A stretch of DNA of 64,000 bases from Echinometra lucunter. Taxonomy: Eukaryota > Echinodermata > Echinoidea > Camarodonta > Echinometridae. Of this stretch, positions 12,437 through 24,535 are shown in pieces. The stretch covers positions 33,176,027-33,240,026 of the forward strand of contig CM057156.1 in NCBI GenBank assembly GCA_029962745.1, written 5' to 3'. Under the pieces are notes generated by a model. It was not told the DNA's origin. It made no database searches and saw only the letters and a program-made list of their open reading frames with translations. The position numbers and the translations under genes were made by a program. Position 1 is the first letter of the stretch. Each line of letters opens with the position of its first letter.

Positions 12437-12761
12437 ATGAACGACTGTGTTTCTCAGCTCATGAATTGGTTCCGCAAGGAGAAAGAAGAGGAGAACCTCA
12501 AAGCTCTTAGGGATTATGAAACCGTGGATGAGACTGTCCTTTTGTCCTATCGCAAGCTGAGCAGAAGAATCAGGAGGAGAAGTAGTTATGACCCACACAC
12601 CCTTGATGGTAGTGATCTTAAGCATGAAAGAAGGCGTCATAGTGTCCATCCTTTTGATGAATCTGTAATTTTGTCCTTTGAGTTCAGATCACAAGTGACT
12701 TTTCAACCTGGGTGTAATAACTTTTATCTCGCAGCAGGGGCTGGTGCTTTCACCTACAGAG
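12437..12761 (+). CDS. AKAP13: Exon 1 of an AKAP13/ARHGEF28-type RhoGEF gene (proposed first coding exon)
   Basis: This exon gives residues 1-108 and ends in phase 1 at a GTAATT donor (12762). I chose ATG 12437 because it is the first methionine after an in-frame TGA (12413) and has A at -3. The peptide opens with a charged helix-like stretch (WFRKEKEEENLKALRDYE) and has two arginine clusters, RRIRRRSSY at 43-51 and RRRHSV at 65-70, which fit RRxS basophilic kinase sites (S49, S50, S69). I recognise no domain. It is linked to the gene only by phase: the phase-1 donor fits the phase-1 acceptor of exon 2, 11.5 kb away. The frame stays open past the donor to 12907, and an alternative donor at 12904 would be phase 2 and would not fit. 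It could instead belong to another transcript. Confidence 0.6.
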
Positions 12762-13840
12762 GTAATTACTGTGATACTGATAGTTTAGAATTCCTCACTC
12801 AGTTATTGATACTACATACAGGTCTTTTACCAGAGTTTGTAGCAGAGGCTGTTGCCTTCACATACAGAGGACTAAATCATGATAGTCATATCAATATTAA
12901 TAGGTAGATTGATAAAGTGCTTTTCATGATAATGCCAAGCATTGAATATTATTGTTCAGCCAGCCCTCCAAAATCAATCACGTGAAGAGGGGCCTCATGC
13001 ATGTGAACCCTTAAAAATTGAAATGTGCATCCCCTGTGTAAAATGATAGCATAGAGCTACATGTATAATGTGATATGTTTTTATCATCAAGCTTATTTTA
13101 TACTTTTTAATGCATCAGCACATGGAAATGTAAACGAATGTACATGTTCATGTAACATGCATAGTACCAGTACATAAATTCCAGTTCAAGGTGAATCTCG
13201 TAATGTTCATGTGACTATTAAATTGTCTTGAAACAGACTACATACACAGTCTATATGTCAAGAGATTGAAGAGAATTGTTGCTGTGGTTGTAAAGGCTCA
13301 TCCACATGTCAAGCAGTAAACCCCCACAGTGTATTTAATGTTAACATATGGCATGGTAAACACTTGTAATGAGATGCACAGTATGCATCAATATTAGATC
13401 ATGCTCAATTGAAGGAGAGTTTTGTACTCATGATATCACATTTTGTGCTTACTTTATAAGAATTTGATTCTAGCTGCCCATGGGTACAAAAGATAATTTT
13501 TGCTGTGGTGTTTTGTTTTTGTTTTATCACCTCTTCAAGCAACCATTCATTTATGAAAAAAAAAACCCTGCAAGAGTTTACCTCGAGTGTCTACCACTGC
13601 ATATATGAACAAGTCTTACCCTGGTAAGCGGTACTAAAGTATGTGTGCTTAACGACATGTAGCATACATGTATATGTAATATATGTAATATGAAATTTTG
13701 AAATTCCAAGGCAGAGATTTAAATGTAAAATATACAGTCACATGTAGAGCATTTCTATCATTTATTCAAAATGTACTGCCTTTACATGTACATCTCATGC
13801 TAAGAGCAAGAAGGGAAGAATTCCTTTTATTTTTTTGTTG

Positions 13841-14410
13841 CAAAGTTACCGGGGGGGGGGGGGGGGGCCACTCAGATATATTGGTGTACGCATGCGCATC
13901 CCAGAAAACGTGTAAAAAGGGGTCTTTTTTTTTTTCATTTGAAATGCATAACGCACGTTATATGTTAAGGGGTCCTAAAATGTGAATTTCAACAAAAAAG
14001 GGTGCTTTTCGGGTTTTTTCATTAATGTGGTAGAACGCGTTAAGGGGGTAAATATTCCATACCGGCGACAATTATGTGAACGGAACATTTTGGGACATTT
14101 TCAGGTATATTCAGTTAGCAAAAGGTGAAGAATGTGTCAGTTTGCAAAAGGTTATCCTGAATTTTAGTCTATAAAGGTTAGTATTGATCTTGTTTAAGGG
14201 GTCATATTTTAAACGAACCTGTTTAGGGTGTAATATTTCAATCAAACCTATTAAGGGGGTTTAGTTTCATGAGAAACCACGCAAAATCCTTGTTAAGAGG
14301 TGTTTTTTCATCAAAGTATAAAGCCTGTTAAGGGGGTATTTTCAAAACCCATTGACATGCATGTGTACACCAATATACATGTATCTGAGTGGCCCCCTTG
14401 GGCAAAGTTA
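13841..14410. mobile_element. MITE with 8-bp flanking duplication and internal repeats
   Basis: CAAAGTTA stands at 13841-13848 and 14403-14410. Inside are inverted ends: GGGGGCCACTCAGATATATT with GTGTAC on the left, and GTGTACACCAATATACATG then TATCTGAGTGGCCCCC on the right. The left end has grown into a run of about 17 G. The interior from 13975 to 14340 repeats a degenerate unit of roughly 50 bp around GTTAAGGGGGT. An 8-bp target duplication would fit hAT-type or P-type transposition (inference). No coding. Confidence 0.75.
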
Positions 14411-14539
14411 TTGCCCTTTGTTTCTAAGACAGTGGGGTTATTTCTCCATTCAGAGAAAATATAGTGATTACTTAAAGCAAGAAACGTGTTAGTTTACATG
14501 AAGAGGTGTGGTGATTTATTGGTTTAAACACGAGACTGG

Positions 14540-14790
14540 ACATGCAAAGGTTGAGGCACTAGTGTCCTTTGGCAAGGCATTAATCTGCATTTGCCACTCT
14601 CCACCCAAGTGCTAAGTAAGTACCCGGTAGGATGCGAAAGTCATTTTAGCATTGTGAGCATCTGCAAAAGGCGCCTGGTTAGAATGATATCCAAGTCAGG
14701 GAGTGGAGAAGGTACACACATTGTTGCTTGCATGCAAGCCTGAATGCAGTGACTAGGGTATTTATTATGACATGGTATACACATTAAAGT
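14540..14790 (+). mobile_element. SINE body, degenerate
   Basis: It has the order of the intact SINEs: ACTAGTGTCCTTTGGCAAGG, TTTGCCACTCTCCACCC, GTACCCGGTAGGATGCGAAA, GTCATTTTAGCATTGTGAGC, GGAGTGGAGAAGGTACAC. The tRNA-like head before 14550 is eroded. Confidence 0.6.
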
Positions 14791-15379
14791 TGTATTTGGT
14801 TATGAAAAAGACCCTGATATTCATTTCACATTGATGTTTGGAAATTGAGGCTAAGTAAAAGTGCACATTTTCAGCTAACCTGCATTACATCCAATCATGA
14901 TTAATGTATCATGAAGCAAATTGGCTGGAATATGCTCAGCATCATAATGCAGGCCTTCTCCCCTTTCTCTTTTCATTTCTTCTACAACAAATGAATAATG
15001 GCCTTGGATCAATGTTTGTGGCTGCCTTTCTGCAAAGATCAATCACTTTTTGTACGAACTCTGGTATACTGCAGGCAGGTGTGTCTTTAGTCTGCAGTGT
15101 GTGTCATTTTATGTATTCGTTTATGCTGTTGTGTTATATTGCACAATTTATATATTTTCATAGTAACGCATTGGGTATATTATACATTTGATAAAATATG
15201 GAAAATGGAACTTCAAACCACATAGCATCTGTAATTACAATGGATTAAAATCATACACTTTATGAGTATTAATATTGCATCCTAGAGTAATAGCATTCAA
15301 TGTAAGCTTTATGTGCATGTAGTGCAGTGAATCACCAGTAGCCTGAGCACATACATGTATGAAATATTGCAAAAGAGTA

Positions 15380-15685
15380 AAGGGGATACTATAATAGTGA
15401 TAATAATGATAATAATAATTAGATGAATATATATAGCATTGTTACTACAATATACTCTGCTGCGCTGTGATGTAACATGTAGTTCCCAACAATGTTACTG
15501 CTTAAACATTCAATGAAAACTACCCGTAATCAAAAACTTCTGAAAAAGGTGAGTCTTCAATAAAACTTTGAAGACAGCAACAGATAGGGCTTTTCTTATT
15601 TCCACTGGCAGTTTATTCCACAGTTTTGGAGCAGGACACCTGAAGGCACAATCCCCTAGAGTTACTTTTGTTTTTAAGTGAGGTA
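15380..15685 (-). mobile_element. Old interspersed repeat fragment with (AAT)n edge
   Basis: An (AAT)n-like edge at 15385-15422 is followed by a minus-strand SINE-like end (GCTATATATATTCATC on the minus strand). A block at 15530-15665 (with GGTGAGTCTTCAATAAAACT and GGCAGTTTATTCCACAGTTT) resembles a widespread animal repeat I have seen in other genomes. Family not named. Confidence 0.35.
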
Positions 15686-17559
15686 GTAGTTAATAGTGAG
15701 AAAAGAAAATAAGGAGTAATTTAGGCTCTATTAGTTAGCAGTTAACAGAGATTCTCTCAGCTTACATAGACCTAGACATTTTTTGTTTGTTTTGAACTTG
15801 ATTAATAGAGATTGAATTGTTATCTTTCCCGATTTTCATTTGAATTTCACCTTCTGGTGTACTGCTGTATATTGTTGTCATTAGGTGAATTCCAATGAAA
15901 TAAGTTATGGGGGGGGGGGAGAAAACTTTCCTTACAGTGGAGCAACATTTGATACATTTGATTTGAAAAGATACAGTATACCATGAATTAAATTATTCAG
16001 AAATTTTGCATTAGACCTGTAAGACTGTTTTTTTAATACTATCCTTTGTATCCATAAATTGTAGAATGAATTCTTTTCCCACAACTTATAGTAACGTATA
16101 GGTTTGTGCAAATCTTAAAAAAAGAATCTGTGTACATTTATCATTCCTATTGTCAACACATTTTCTTTATGAGAATGCCTCTGTATCTTTCTACACATAC
16201 ATGTATATCCTTCAAACCATATTTATTCAAGCCAAAAAATTTACAATTCTTATAATGGCATAAACTGGTATGCCAATAGACATTGTTTGCTGTGGTATAT
16301 AGTTGACAAATAGACTCTTCTGCCACTTATCAAGGTTATCTCTACAGTCTGGGCTTTCTTGTCAATCAAAACACAAAATTTCATGCAAGTACGTGACATA
16401 CATGTGGATTGTTTGCTTTTCATGCTTGAGAAGTTAATAATTTTTTTAAGGAGTTTGATTTTCATCTGTTAAAATATGAAGATTTGTTTTAGTTACAAAG
16501 TTTATGGACATTAACATGCCTTTTTTATTTTCATGCATGTATCAGGTTTAAAGGATTTGTGAATGAAGATGACATTGCAGTCGAGGAAGATTTATAATAG
16601 TTTACAAATGTATCATGTTTCTAGGCTTCTGTAGTTGGTTGAAGAAAAAAAATCCAGGAAAAGGAATTCCCGAAATTTCTTTCATCGTCATCTCCTGGAT
16701 CTAGCATAGGCCAGGTCATGAACCCAGCTTTTGAAGCAGTCACCATGGCAACATATATACATTGTACAATAGCAGTGCCCTGAGGTCACAAACTCATGTC
16801 TTCTTAGGAGAAGGAGGAGTTGGAAGAGAGAGGAGTGAGGTGAGGAGGAAAAAAAAAGTGGGTCCATGATTTACATGTTTGTTGTGCCCTCCAGTGTTAG
16901 AGAATGTCTGTGATGATGGTGATGCGTGGTTAGTAGCCAAGTTTAACTGCATTAGGCAAACATTATGCTTTCTCCGCTGGGTCTGGAAGATGCAGAAATT
17001 ATTCAAATGGGGATGCCACCATTTAGGCGACTCTAACAAGTTCAGCTTCGGTAGTAGATCAGTTCCATGTAATATCCACAGTTCCGTAAAGGATCACAGT
17101 GAATGGCATCTTAGTTTTCCTGTATAAACTGGTGAAATCGCTCTTTATTTGCAACATTTTGGCAGTTACTTGGGATGACAAACCATTACAGGTGTCTTTG
17201 GTGTGATAAATAGTGAATTATACTTTCCTTGGAGAATTGTAAGTGGATTACTGCTCGATTGGATATGGGTGTCTATTGGACAAAAAATGATGGTAAGAAG
17301 AATGTCTAAGCTTTGAAACAAAATTCAATAAAATTCAAGTTTGATGTTCCAAAGATAGCAGGTAGTGAAGTAGAAAGAGGATGAGTGTGGGTTGTTCTCT
17401 AAACTCCTACATGTAAACATCCATGTAAATGGGAATGATACATCTTGAACAAATTTGCCATTGAGCTGTCATGCTATCATCTTTGTTCCCATGGTTTGAC
17501 TGTAAAGTGGTCCTTGCTTTAATACTGATAAACTTCCCTCACCATGCAGGACAGATATG

Positions 17560-17630
17560 ATGGGAAGGGGAGAGGAAGAGCAAGGGATGTAAAGAGGAAA
17601 GAACGAGATGGGAGGTAGAGAAAGGAGAGG

Positions 17631-17661
<31 letters not shown>

Positions 17662-17667
17662 GGGGGG
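17560..17667. repeat. GA-rich tract ending in a G-run
   Basis: GAGA units, then about 18 G. The overlapping minus-strand Pro/Ser/Leu frames are shadows. Confidence 0.85.
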
Positions 17668-18394
17668 AGTGTTGGACAGGAAAACAAAAAGAAACAGAAG
17701 ATGTGAGAAAAACAAGGAATTGTGTTGATGACTGTTCTGTCAATATTTAGTCCCCTCTTGAGTTATCTTTATGTGGTTTCTGTGTTCAAATAATAGTGTG
17801 GACACTAATGATTATGGCAGGCAATATACTTTGTGTATGTTAGCCTTTCTATTTGTCTTTTCAGTCCTCAACTTATCTCCATCCAGACTCCCACATCTTC
17901 AAAACAAGGGTGTAAAATGCATCTTTCTTGCAAGTTATAAGTATAGTTTAAAGCTCTCTATGTGAGCTAATGTCATAAAATACTTTTATTGTAGCACAAA
18001 TGCAACGATATAGGATGATGTGGTGCATTATGGTTCCAATTTCCAGGCCAGCACCTGCACGTAGTAATCATCATATTGCAGCTATTCTAATTTACATCAA
18101 AACCTAATGTCACTTAACTATGGTAAAACATGTCTTTAAACTGGTAGAGACACATGGGTCTCTTTTGTACTATTTATTTTCATATCCGCTCTTGAAGGGG
18201 TTTGAGTTTGGACTTGCAGGATGTCTCTTTAGTGTTCATAATCATATGAATCAAGTTCCAGTTTAGACTGAATCTACACTGATCCCTCTTTTAAAGCAGG
18301 TAAAGAATTCTAGTTCTTCTTTGGAATGGAATGATATTGACACCTCCTCAATTAGAGTCTGGACTGAGTATGGACCAAGTGTAGAGGGAGTGTT

Positions 18395-18640
18395 CAATTC
18401 ATTTAAATTCATTTATTCATTCAACCATCAAAACATATATACAGAAAGCAGGGTTGTAACAGAAATTTTAACAAAATACATTGATGGTTTGGTGACCCTG
18501 GAAAAAGCAGAGCTTCTTAAAAGGGGGTACCAAAATTAAAATACAAAAAAGATCAACAATAGATATACAAGGAAAATCACAGTAAGCATTACACTTTGTT
18601 TGAAAAAGAAAAAGATCACTTAATCAACATAAGAATAATT
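18395..18640 (-). mobile_element. Probable LINE 3' tail fragment
   Basis: On the minus strand the segment ends in TGAATGAATAAATGAATTTA, the sort of tail found on CR1/L2-type elements, preceded by CACCAAACCATCAATG. No reverse transcriptase part is present. Confidence 0.4.
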
Positions 18641-18652
18641 GTACACTCATGC

Positions 18653-19096
18653 AGTGTGGACCGAGTGTGGACCTAGTATGGCCTGAGTGTGGTCTGAGTG
18701 CGGACTGAGTGCGGAATGAGTGTGGACTGTGTGTGGTCTGAGTGTGGACTGAAGGTGGACTGAGTGTGGACTGAGTGTGGACTGAGTGTGGACTGAGTGT
18801 GGACTGAGTGTGGACTGAATGTAGATGGAGTGTGGACCGAGTGTGGACTGATTGTGGACCTGTGTGGACTGAGTGTGGACCGAGTGTGGTCTGAGTGTGG
18901 TCTGAGTGTAGACTGATTGTGGACCTGTGTGGACCGAGTGTGGTCTGAGTGTGGTCTGAGTGTGGTCTGAGTGTGGACTGAGTGTGGACTGAGTGTGGAC
19001 TGAGTGTGGACTGAGTGTGGACTGAGTGTGGTCTGAGTGTGGACTGAGTGTGGACTGAGTGTGGACTGATTGTGGACCTGTGTGGACTGAGTCTGG
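18653..19096. repeat. 11-bp minisatellite, unit CTGAGTGTGGA
   Basis: About 40 head-to-tail copies with recurring variants (TGGTCTGAG, CTGATTGTGGA, and shortened GGACCTGTGTGGA units). The variants occur in blocks, so parts of the array were duplicated as higher-order units. Confidence 0.95.
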
Positions 19097-19138
19097 ATCT
19101 AACTTACATGTAGACTCAACTATTTTACCTCTAATATT

Positions 19139-19186
19139 AGAGAGAGAGAGAGAGAGGGAGGGAGAGAGAGAGAGAGAGAAAGAGAT
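19139..19186. repeat. (GA)n tract
   Basis: GAGAGA with a few GG interruptions. Confidence 0.9.
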
Positions 19187-19936
19187 GACTTCATACTATA
19201 GGGTAATCCTTATTGAATAGGATCTGGTCATTTAAGATGTTAAATGTACAATTTAACATATAGACATGTTGATGAAAGTTGTTGAATGGCATATTGATTT
19301 GGCTTGGAAGACATGAAATAAAAAAGAAAAACATCCTTGAAGGTTTTGAAGAGAGTTGATTAACTTTTTATACGGGAGAAATCAATGTTCATTGTTGATA
19401 TTGAAAAGAAATCTATTCCTGCCATGTGTGGAAAGGTTAATTACGTGTAGTACCTTTGATGCACGTATGTGCATGTACATTTGGATTTAGGAGTCTAGGT
19501 AATTTGTACTACAGTAACCCGAACTTGTTAAAAGGTCCTAGCTTTTTAGCTATTGAAATAGTTGTAAGCCAGTACGCCAGTCTCACGACTCTGCATGACT
19601 TTTCTTGTCTTTGTTTTGTGGTATTATCAAAGGTGCAGGTATTTTTTTTTAGTAAACTGTGAGCACAATTTTTTTCTCACATTATCTAATGGGTAATGTT
19701 GTCAGTATATGTCATTGTAGAAGTGATAAATATGAAAAGCTAAGTAAACAAATAAAGTAGTTGAGAAAGAGGCAAATACATAAATATGTACAAATTCCAA
19801 TGATAAACAGTAGATAAATAGTGTCAGAGCCGGAGAAAGAAAATTGTTCTCTTTTATAAAGATATGGCAAGGGATAGAAGGATGAGAATAGGGAGAATAG
19901 AAGGAGAAAGAGAGAAATAAAGAGAAAGGAGAGAGT

Positions 19937-20503
19937 TTAAAGGGAAAGTCCACCCTAGAAATTTCACTGTTTCAATAAAAGGAGATAAATTTGAACAGCA
20001 TTTTAAAAAAGAAATGAGCAAAATCGGTCAAAGAATGAGGAAATTACACTCATTTACATTTTCTGGTAAATTACACTCGGTTCTGCAAATTGGCAACACT
20101 GATGACATCACATGCGAGCAGGTCTCCATTCACTTTGTATATGAAATTTCACATTTTCTCAATTTTCTTGGAAGTTACACATTTTCTCACCCCACAGTCA
20201 AAGTATGTTATGTAAAATGCAATTCTTCTGAACATATATTGACCATGGGGGTCAGAAAATGTTTAACTTCCAAGAAAATTGAGAAAATGTGAAATTTCAT
20301 ATACAAAGTGAATGGAGACCTGCTCGCGTGTGATGTCATCAGTGTTGCCAATTTGCAGAACCAAGTGTGATTTACAAGAAAATGTAAATGAGTGTTTTCC
20401 TTATTCTTTGACCGATTTTGCTCATTTCTTTTTTTAAAATGCTGTTCAAATTTATGTCCTTTAATTGAAAGAGTGAAACTTCTAGGGTGGACTTACTCTT
20501 TAA
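19937..20503. mobile_element. TTAA-flanked fold-back MITE, family B
   Basis: TTAA at 19937-19940 and 20500-20503. The ends are AGGGAAAGTCCACCCTAGAA and TTCTAGGGTGGACTTACTCT. The arms (19941-20180 and 20243-20499) pair nearly end to end around a short loop at about 20190-20240. No coding; the two frames inside are mirror products of the palindrome. Confidence 0.88.
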
Positions 20504-20506
20504 GTG

Positions 20507-20518
<12 letters not shown>

Positions 20519-20540
<22 letters not shown>

Positions 20541-20543
20541 GGA
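20519..20543. repeat. (GT)n/(GA)n tract
   Basis: Short GTGTGT then GAGAGA tract directly after family B. Confidence 0.8.
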
Positions 20544-21235
20544 GAATCTCGTCAGAGTGTAAACTGCCCCTTTTTTAACCAAACAAATTGACAATAAGTT
20601 ACCTCTCCAAAGACAAGATGGAAATTTCCTAACTAGGTAAATATGGAAATGGCAATTGGGTAATGAAATGTACTTTAGAAGTTGATCTAATTTTTGGGAG
20701 TTTTGGCTGTTCAAGAGAAAATGTTTATTGATCCCGTTCTTGGTTGAGCAGAATGGTTGCATCAGGCTTGCCTCAATTCAAGGCTTATAATATTTTCTGA
20801 AAAATTCATTTGTGAGATTGACAAGATTTTGTTTTCATTTTGAAAGATGATTTATGATGATAAGAGTTAGATTTTAAACAAATGAATGAAACGTATCAAC
20901 CTGTTTTATTTCTTTTTCAAATTTGAAGTTCTTAAATCTACCCTAGTGACATTTTTCTATGAAGAGTCTTTAGGGAGGCTGTGATTAAGTCCACATAGCA
21001 GAGACATCTAACCAGCTGTCTCTTGGGCTCACCTTTCAGTCAATTCTCATCGAATTCCTCTCTTCCATCGATTGAAAACTGAGCTCACCCTTTTTTCCAG
21101 GACCTTCCCAGTTGTGTCCTAGAATCACGTTCCTTTTTTCACCGTTGTGTTTGTTTATCCACCGGGCATGATTAGAAGACTGTACATGAATATGTACCAT
21201 CTTTACAGGGTAATAACATAAAAAACAGCAATAAC

Positions 21236-21238
<3 letters not shown>

Positions 21239-21277
<39 letters not shown>

Positions 21278-21290
21278 GAGAGAGAGTTTA
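21239..21290. repeat. (GA)n tract
   Basis: GAGAGA over about 45 bp with a single AAAGGG interruption. Confidence 0.9.
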
Positions 21291-21777
21291 CAAATATGAC
21301 TACCTTGAGCCCAAGGTGATCTTGAACCTGTACTGTGTCCCAAGACAAAGTTTTTTTAAAATTATGTGTTCTATTGAATCACAGACAGAATAAAAAAAAA
21401 ATTACAAGTTATTAGAAGAAATTAGATAACAATAAAAGAAAACAACAAAAAGACAAGATAATGATGATACAGTGAAACTTAAACATATACCGCAAACAGC
21501 ATTACTTAGCCACAGAGTCTTTAAAAAAAAAATTTGAGGGGCATAGTGCAGTCTTGAAATCACAGAGGAGCTCTAGTTTTAACCACCACCACCCCCCCAA
21601 ACAAAAGTGCAAAAATCAGTCACTGTTTACTTTATATTTTGCATCCTGAGTGTGGATTCCCTCAAGTGGATATTTCGGCAAAATGTGCTTTTCGATGTCT
21701 TTTTATTTGGAGGGAAACAAATCGGAGAGTAGTGTGACAAGTGTCTAACTGCTTTTGACATGCAAGTACATAGAACC

Positions 21778-21928
21778 AGGGCGCCATTTCATATAACTTG
21801 TTATTAGTAACAACTGCCACATTTTTAAGACAAATTTGCTCTCAGCCAATCAGATGCAAGGATTTCAGTAGCTTATAACAGTTATTGCAACTTGTTATTG
21901 ATAACAAGTTTTATGAAACGGGGGCCCA
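21778..21928 (+). mobile_element. Short fold-back MITE, family J copy 1
   Basis: Inverted ends: GGGCGCCATTTCATATAACT on the left and AGTTTTATGAAACGGGGGCCC on the right, with ACTTGTTATTAGTAAC paired to GTTATTGATAACAAGT. The core is TTTGCTCTCAGCCAATCAGA then TGCAAGGATTTCAGTAGC. Further copies at 27963-28112 (reversed) and 46178-46315. Confidence 0.8.
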
Positions 21929-22281
21929 ATTAGTTTCCCTGGTAGAACTATGCCTGGTCAGTCAGTAGTTAATGCCTGCAAATTTGGCCAATCAGAGGCC
22001 TAGAATCTTGACATGTGATACATGTATATGAACAATACTATACCCAGGTATGTACATGTATATCTGCATTTATGAGTGCATGGTTGGCAATCAGCACAAG
22101 AAGTTGAGCTTCATACTGAAGGGAGTATCTTTAATCCATTGAACATTAAGCCCGAGATAACTAGAGCTAGGGTCTATTATGGAAAACATGTGTTACACTG
22201 AATTTTCAAATCCTGCTTACAATGGGTTAATAACACACAGCTCCTAATGTCATTTTGGAAATATTGGTATATACAACTACT

Positions 22282-22512
22282 GGGGGGGGGGGGGTGTTTC
22301 ACAAAGAGTTAAGTTTGACTTAGAGTCGTGCTTAAGCGCCAATGTGCATCCGGTATTTAACGCCTAATCTCATTGATAGACTTCCAGTAGTGTGCATCCC
22401 CTGAGCATGATCTGACCAATGGGGTGATGCGTAAAATACAGCAAGCAAGTAGGAATTTAAGTGCGACTTTAGTCGAACTTAAATCTTTGTGAAACGCGCC
22501 CCCCCCCCCCCC
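22282..22512. mobile_element. Fold-back MITE with G/C-run ends, family I
   Basis: It begins with a run of 13 G, then TGTTTCACAAAGAGTTAAG, and ends CTTAAATCTTTGTGAAACGC followed by a run of about 14 C. The inner stems GACTTAGAGTCG and GCGACTTTAGTCG also pair. 231 bp, no coding. Confidence 0.75.
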
Positions 22513-24278
22513 TGGTCTACTGCTTCAGATAGGTTTATGGTAGCCAATCTCATTTTCCTGCCTTTTTTCACTCAGGCCATTCCAATGCACGCCATATTTT
22601 TTTATCGATTGAAATCAGTGGAAAAGTGACATTTTATCTCATTTCTGTTTTAGAAGATTACCAACATTTCAGATTAGGTTTTAAAAGAATAGATAGTGGT
22701 ATTCTCTTTTGTGTGCAAGGAATAAGGCAGAAAGAGAATCTGAACAATGACTGACAGTCTCTATGTGTAAATTGCTTAGTTGAATCACATTCCATTTAAA
22801 GCTTCATAAATCAGCATTCTTTGTGTAAATAGTAAATTTGAAATGAAGTCATGAGTGAGGTAATGTGGGAACCCCTAACTTTTGACATTTTCACACCATT
22901 CCCATAATTTTGTTTGTTTTGTATGCTTGTGAGTGAGAATTGGAATTGAAGGTTCGGTTTGCTTATCATCATCATTCATGCTTGATATGAACCTGTCAGT
23001 ATCACTGCTTACATTGAAACGAAGTTTCTTTGTAATTCGTAGGTCATTGTTGGTGCCCTTGCACAGTGGCATAGCATAGGTTCAGCGATTGAGGAGACAC
23101 TGTGGGGGGGGGGGGGGAGGAGGTGGTACGTGGCACTGACAAGGGGAAGAGTATGTTGATGGGATTTTATTCTCTTTTTATGTCTCCCTCCCTTTCTTTT
23201 TCTCATTTTCTCTACCCCCATCCACCTGTTGATTCACTTTATTTGAGTTAGTGGGAAAAAGGCTTTTATACTGAACATATCTGCCTAACATGCTATTAAT
23301 TACACTACTGTGAAATATTGAAAACAAGGTCGTGTTGTAGGATAGCTATATTTAAAGAGGAAGGTCAAAAAGAATTCCCTTGAAAAAGTACAGTGCAATG
23401 TTCTGACTGCCAAGAACTTACAATTATAGTATTCTTAGCTAGATTGTCATTTGATTTACCAGTGCTGTAAATTAATCCAAGTCAATAGAGGTGTTCCATA
23501 AAATCTCCCACCTTTAATATCAACATAAACTCGATTTGCAATTAATTGAACAGACAAAGCATCGAGAGTATGAAAACAAACTTTTGTTTGGTCTCAGTAC
23601 TGCTATTGATCCATTGTGATGCTTTGGAGACAGACAGTAAAGGAATTTAGCACATATTTCTTGGTCTACCGACCACATAAAACATCTACTTTTATACCTG
23701 TCTTTTGAACAAATGAATTCATGTTGTAGTGCATTTCTTCATAGTTACATAGCTATGCCAAGGGTATTGTATGGTTATGCCAGATAGTGACAAAACTGAA
23801 CCCTAATTGAGTAGCTTACATGTCTTGAAGAACATAGATCAAAGAATATCACCTAGAAAATTTACCAGAATATAAACTATACAAACTACATGTACACATG
23901 TATTAATTGCTTACTACCAGTAGATTTGTATGTACTTAATGTTGTATTGTTAGATTACATGTATTTGATTCTGAATGTCATGTGAAGGTCAGGCAGTATT
24001 GAACACAAATTAACTATGAAATGAGAAACTTGTAGGTTATCATCTAGTAGCAGATGGATATGTTTCTACATGTAACAGGGCTCGATACTAACAGGTGCCC
24101 GGGACACACAGGCTCCCAGAACTTATGCCCAGACTCCTAAAATTGAACATTTCCACCACATTGCTTAGTTAGTATAGAGCCCTCAGTATAGCCTTTCAAT
24201 ACCTACCGTACTCATACATGTATGTTTCATATGATGTATTCCATCGTCTAACTTGCTTTACTTGTTATCTAATTGCAG

Positions 24279-24524
24279 ATTTGCAAAAGAACAGTACTAA
24301 GCCAGGTGAGAGGAGTGGCAGTGAGTTGAACGGGTTAGAGCTTGCTAAGGACCAGAGGAGCCCTAGCCCAATCCCCAAGGAATGCCTTCCACCTCGTCCT
24401 CAGCGTAAGAAGAGCCCCAGCCCCTTTCCTTCCAGTTCAGCTTACCCCAGCCTCCGTAGGCTGGCCCTGAAGAATAGGACTAATGCGTTCCATATCCCTG
24501 ATATGATATCATCTCAAGACAAAG
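24279..24524 (+). CDS. AKAP13: Exon 2 of the AKAP13/ARHGEF28-type gene (Ser-Pro-rich)
   Basis: Bounded by TTGCAG and GTAGGA. The exon is 246 bp, phase 1 to phase 1, so it could be skipped without shifting the frame. It gives residues 109-190 of the proposed product. Codon use is clearly coding: third positions are GC-rich and the frame is Pro-, Ser- and Arg-rich (RSPSPIPKECLPPRPQRKKS, SPSPFPSSSAYPSLRRLALK). There is no known fold, and it is probably a disordered linker with proline-directed (SP) and basic sites. The last codon begins with G and is completed by GA of exon 3 to give DKGEM-SFFP, which supports the joining. Vertebrate AKAP13 and ARHGEF28, as I recall them, have no equivalent ahead of their start. 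Confidence 0.72.
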
Positions 24525-24535
24525 GTAGGAATGTA

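Larger units (their letters stand above)
12762..24278 (+). other. Intron 1, 11.5 kb
   Basis: GTAATT donor, TTGCAG acceptor. Apart from the repeats listed separately, the stretches 12908-13840, 15690-17550, 20550-21240 and 22520-24200 show nothing I can support beyond short G-runs (15910, 23104). Short frames such as the one at 16879-17127 lack motifs. Confidence 0.6.

Noticed and set aside
12762..12907. Longer version of exon 1, to the donor-like GT at 12904
   Set aside because: It would leave phase 2, which does not fit the phase-1 acceptor of exon 2; the GTAATT donor at 12762 fits.
18653..19096. CRISPR-like array
   Set aside because: Units are contiguous 11-mers without spacers, and the DNA is eukaryotic.
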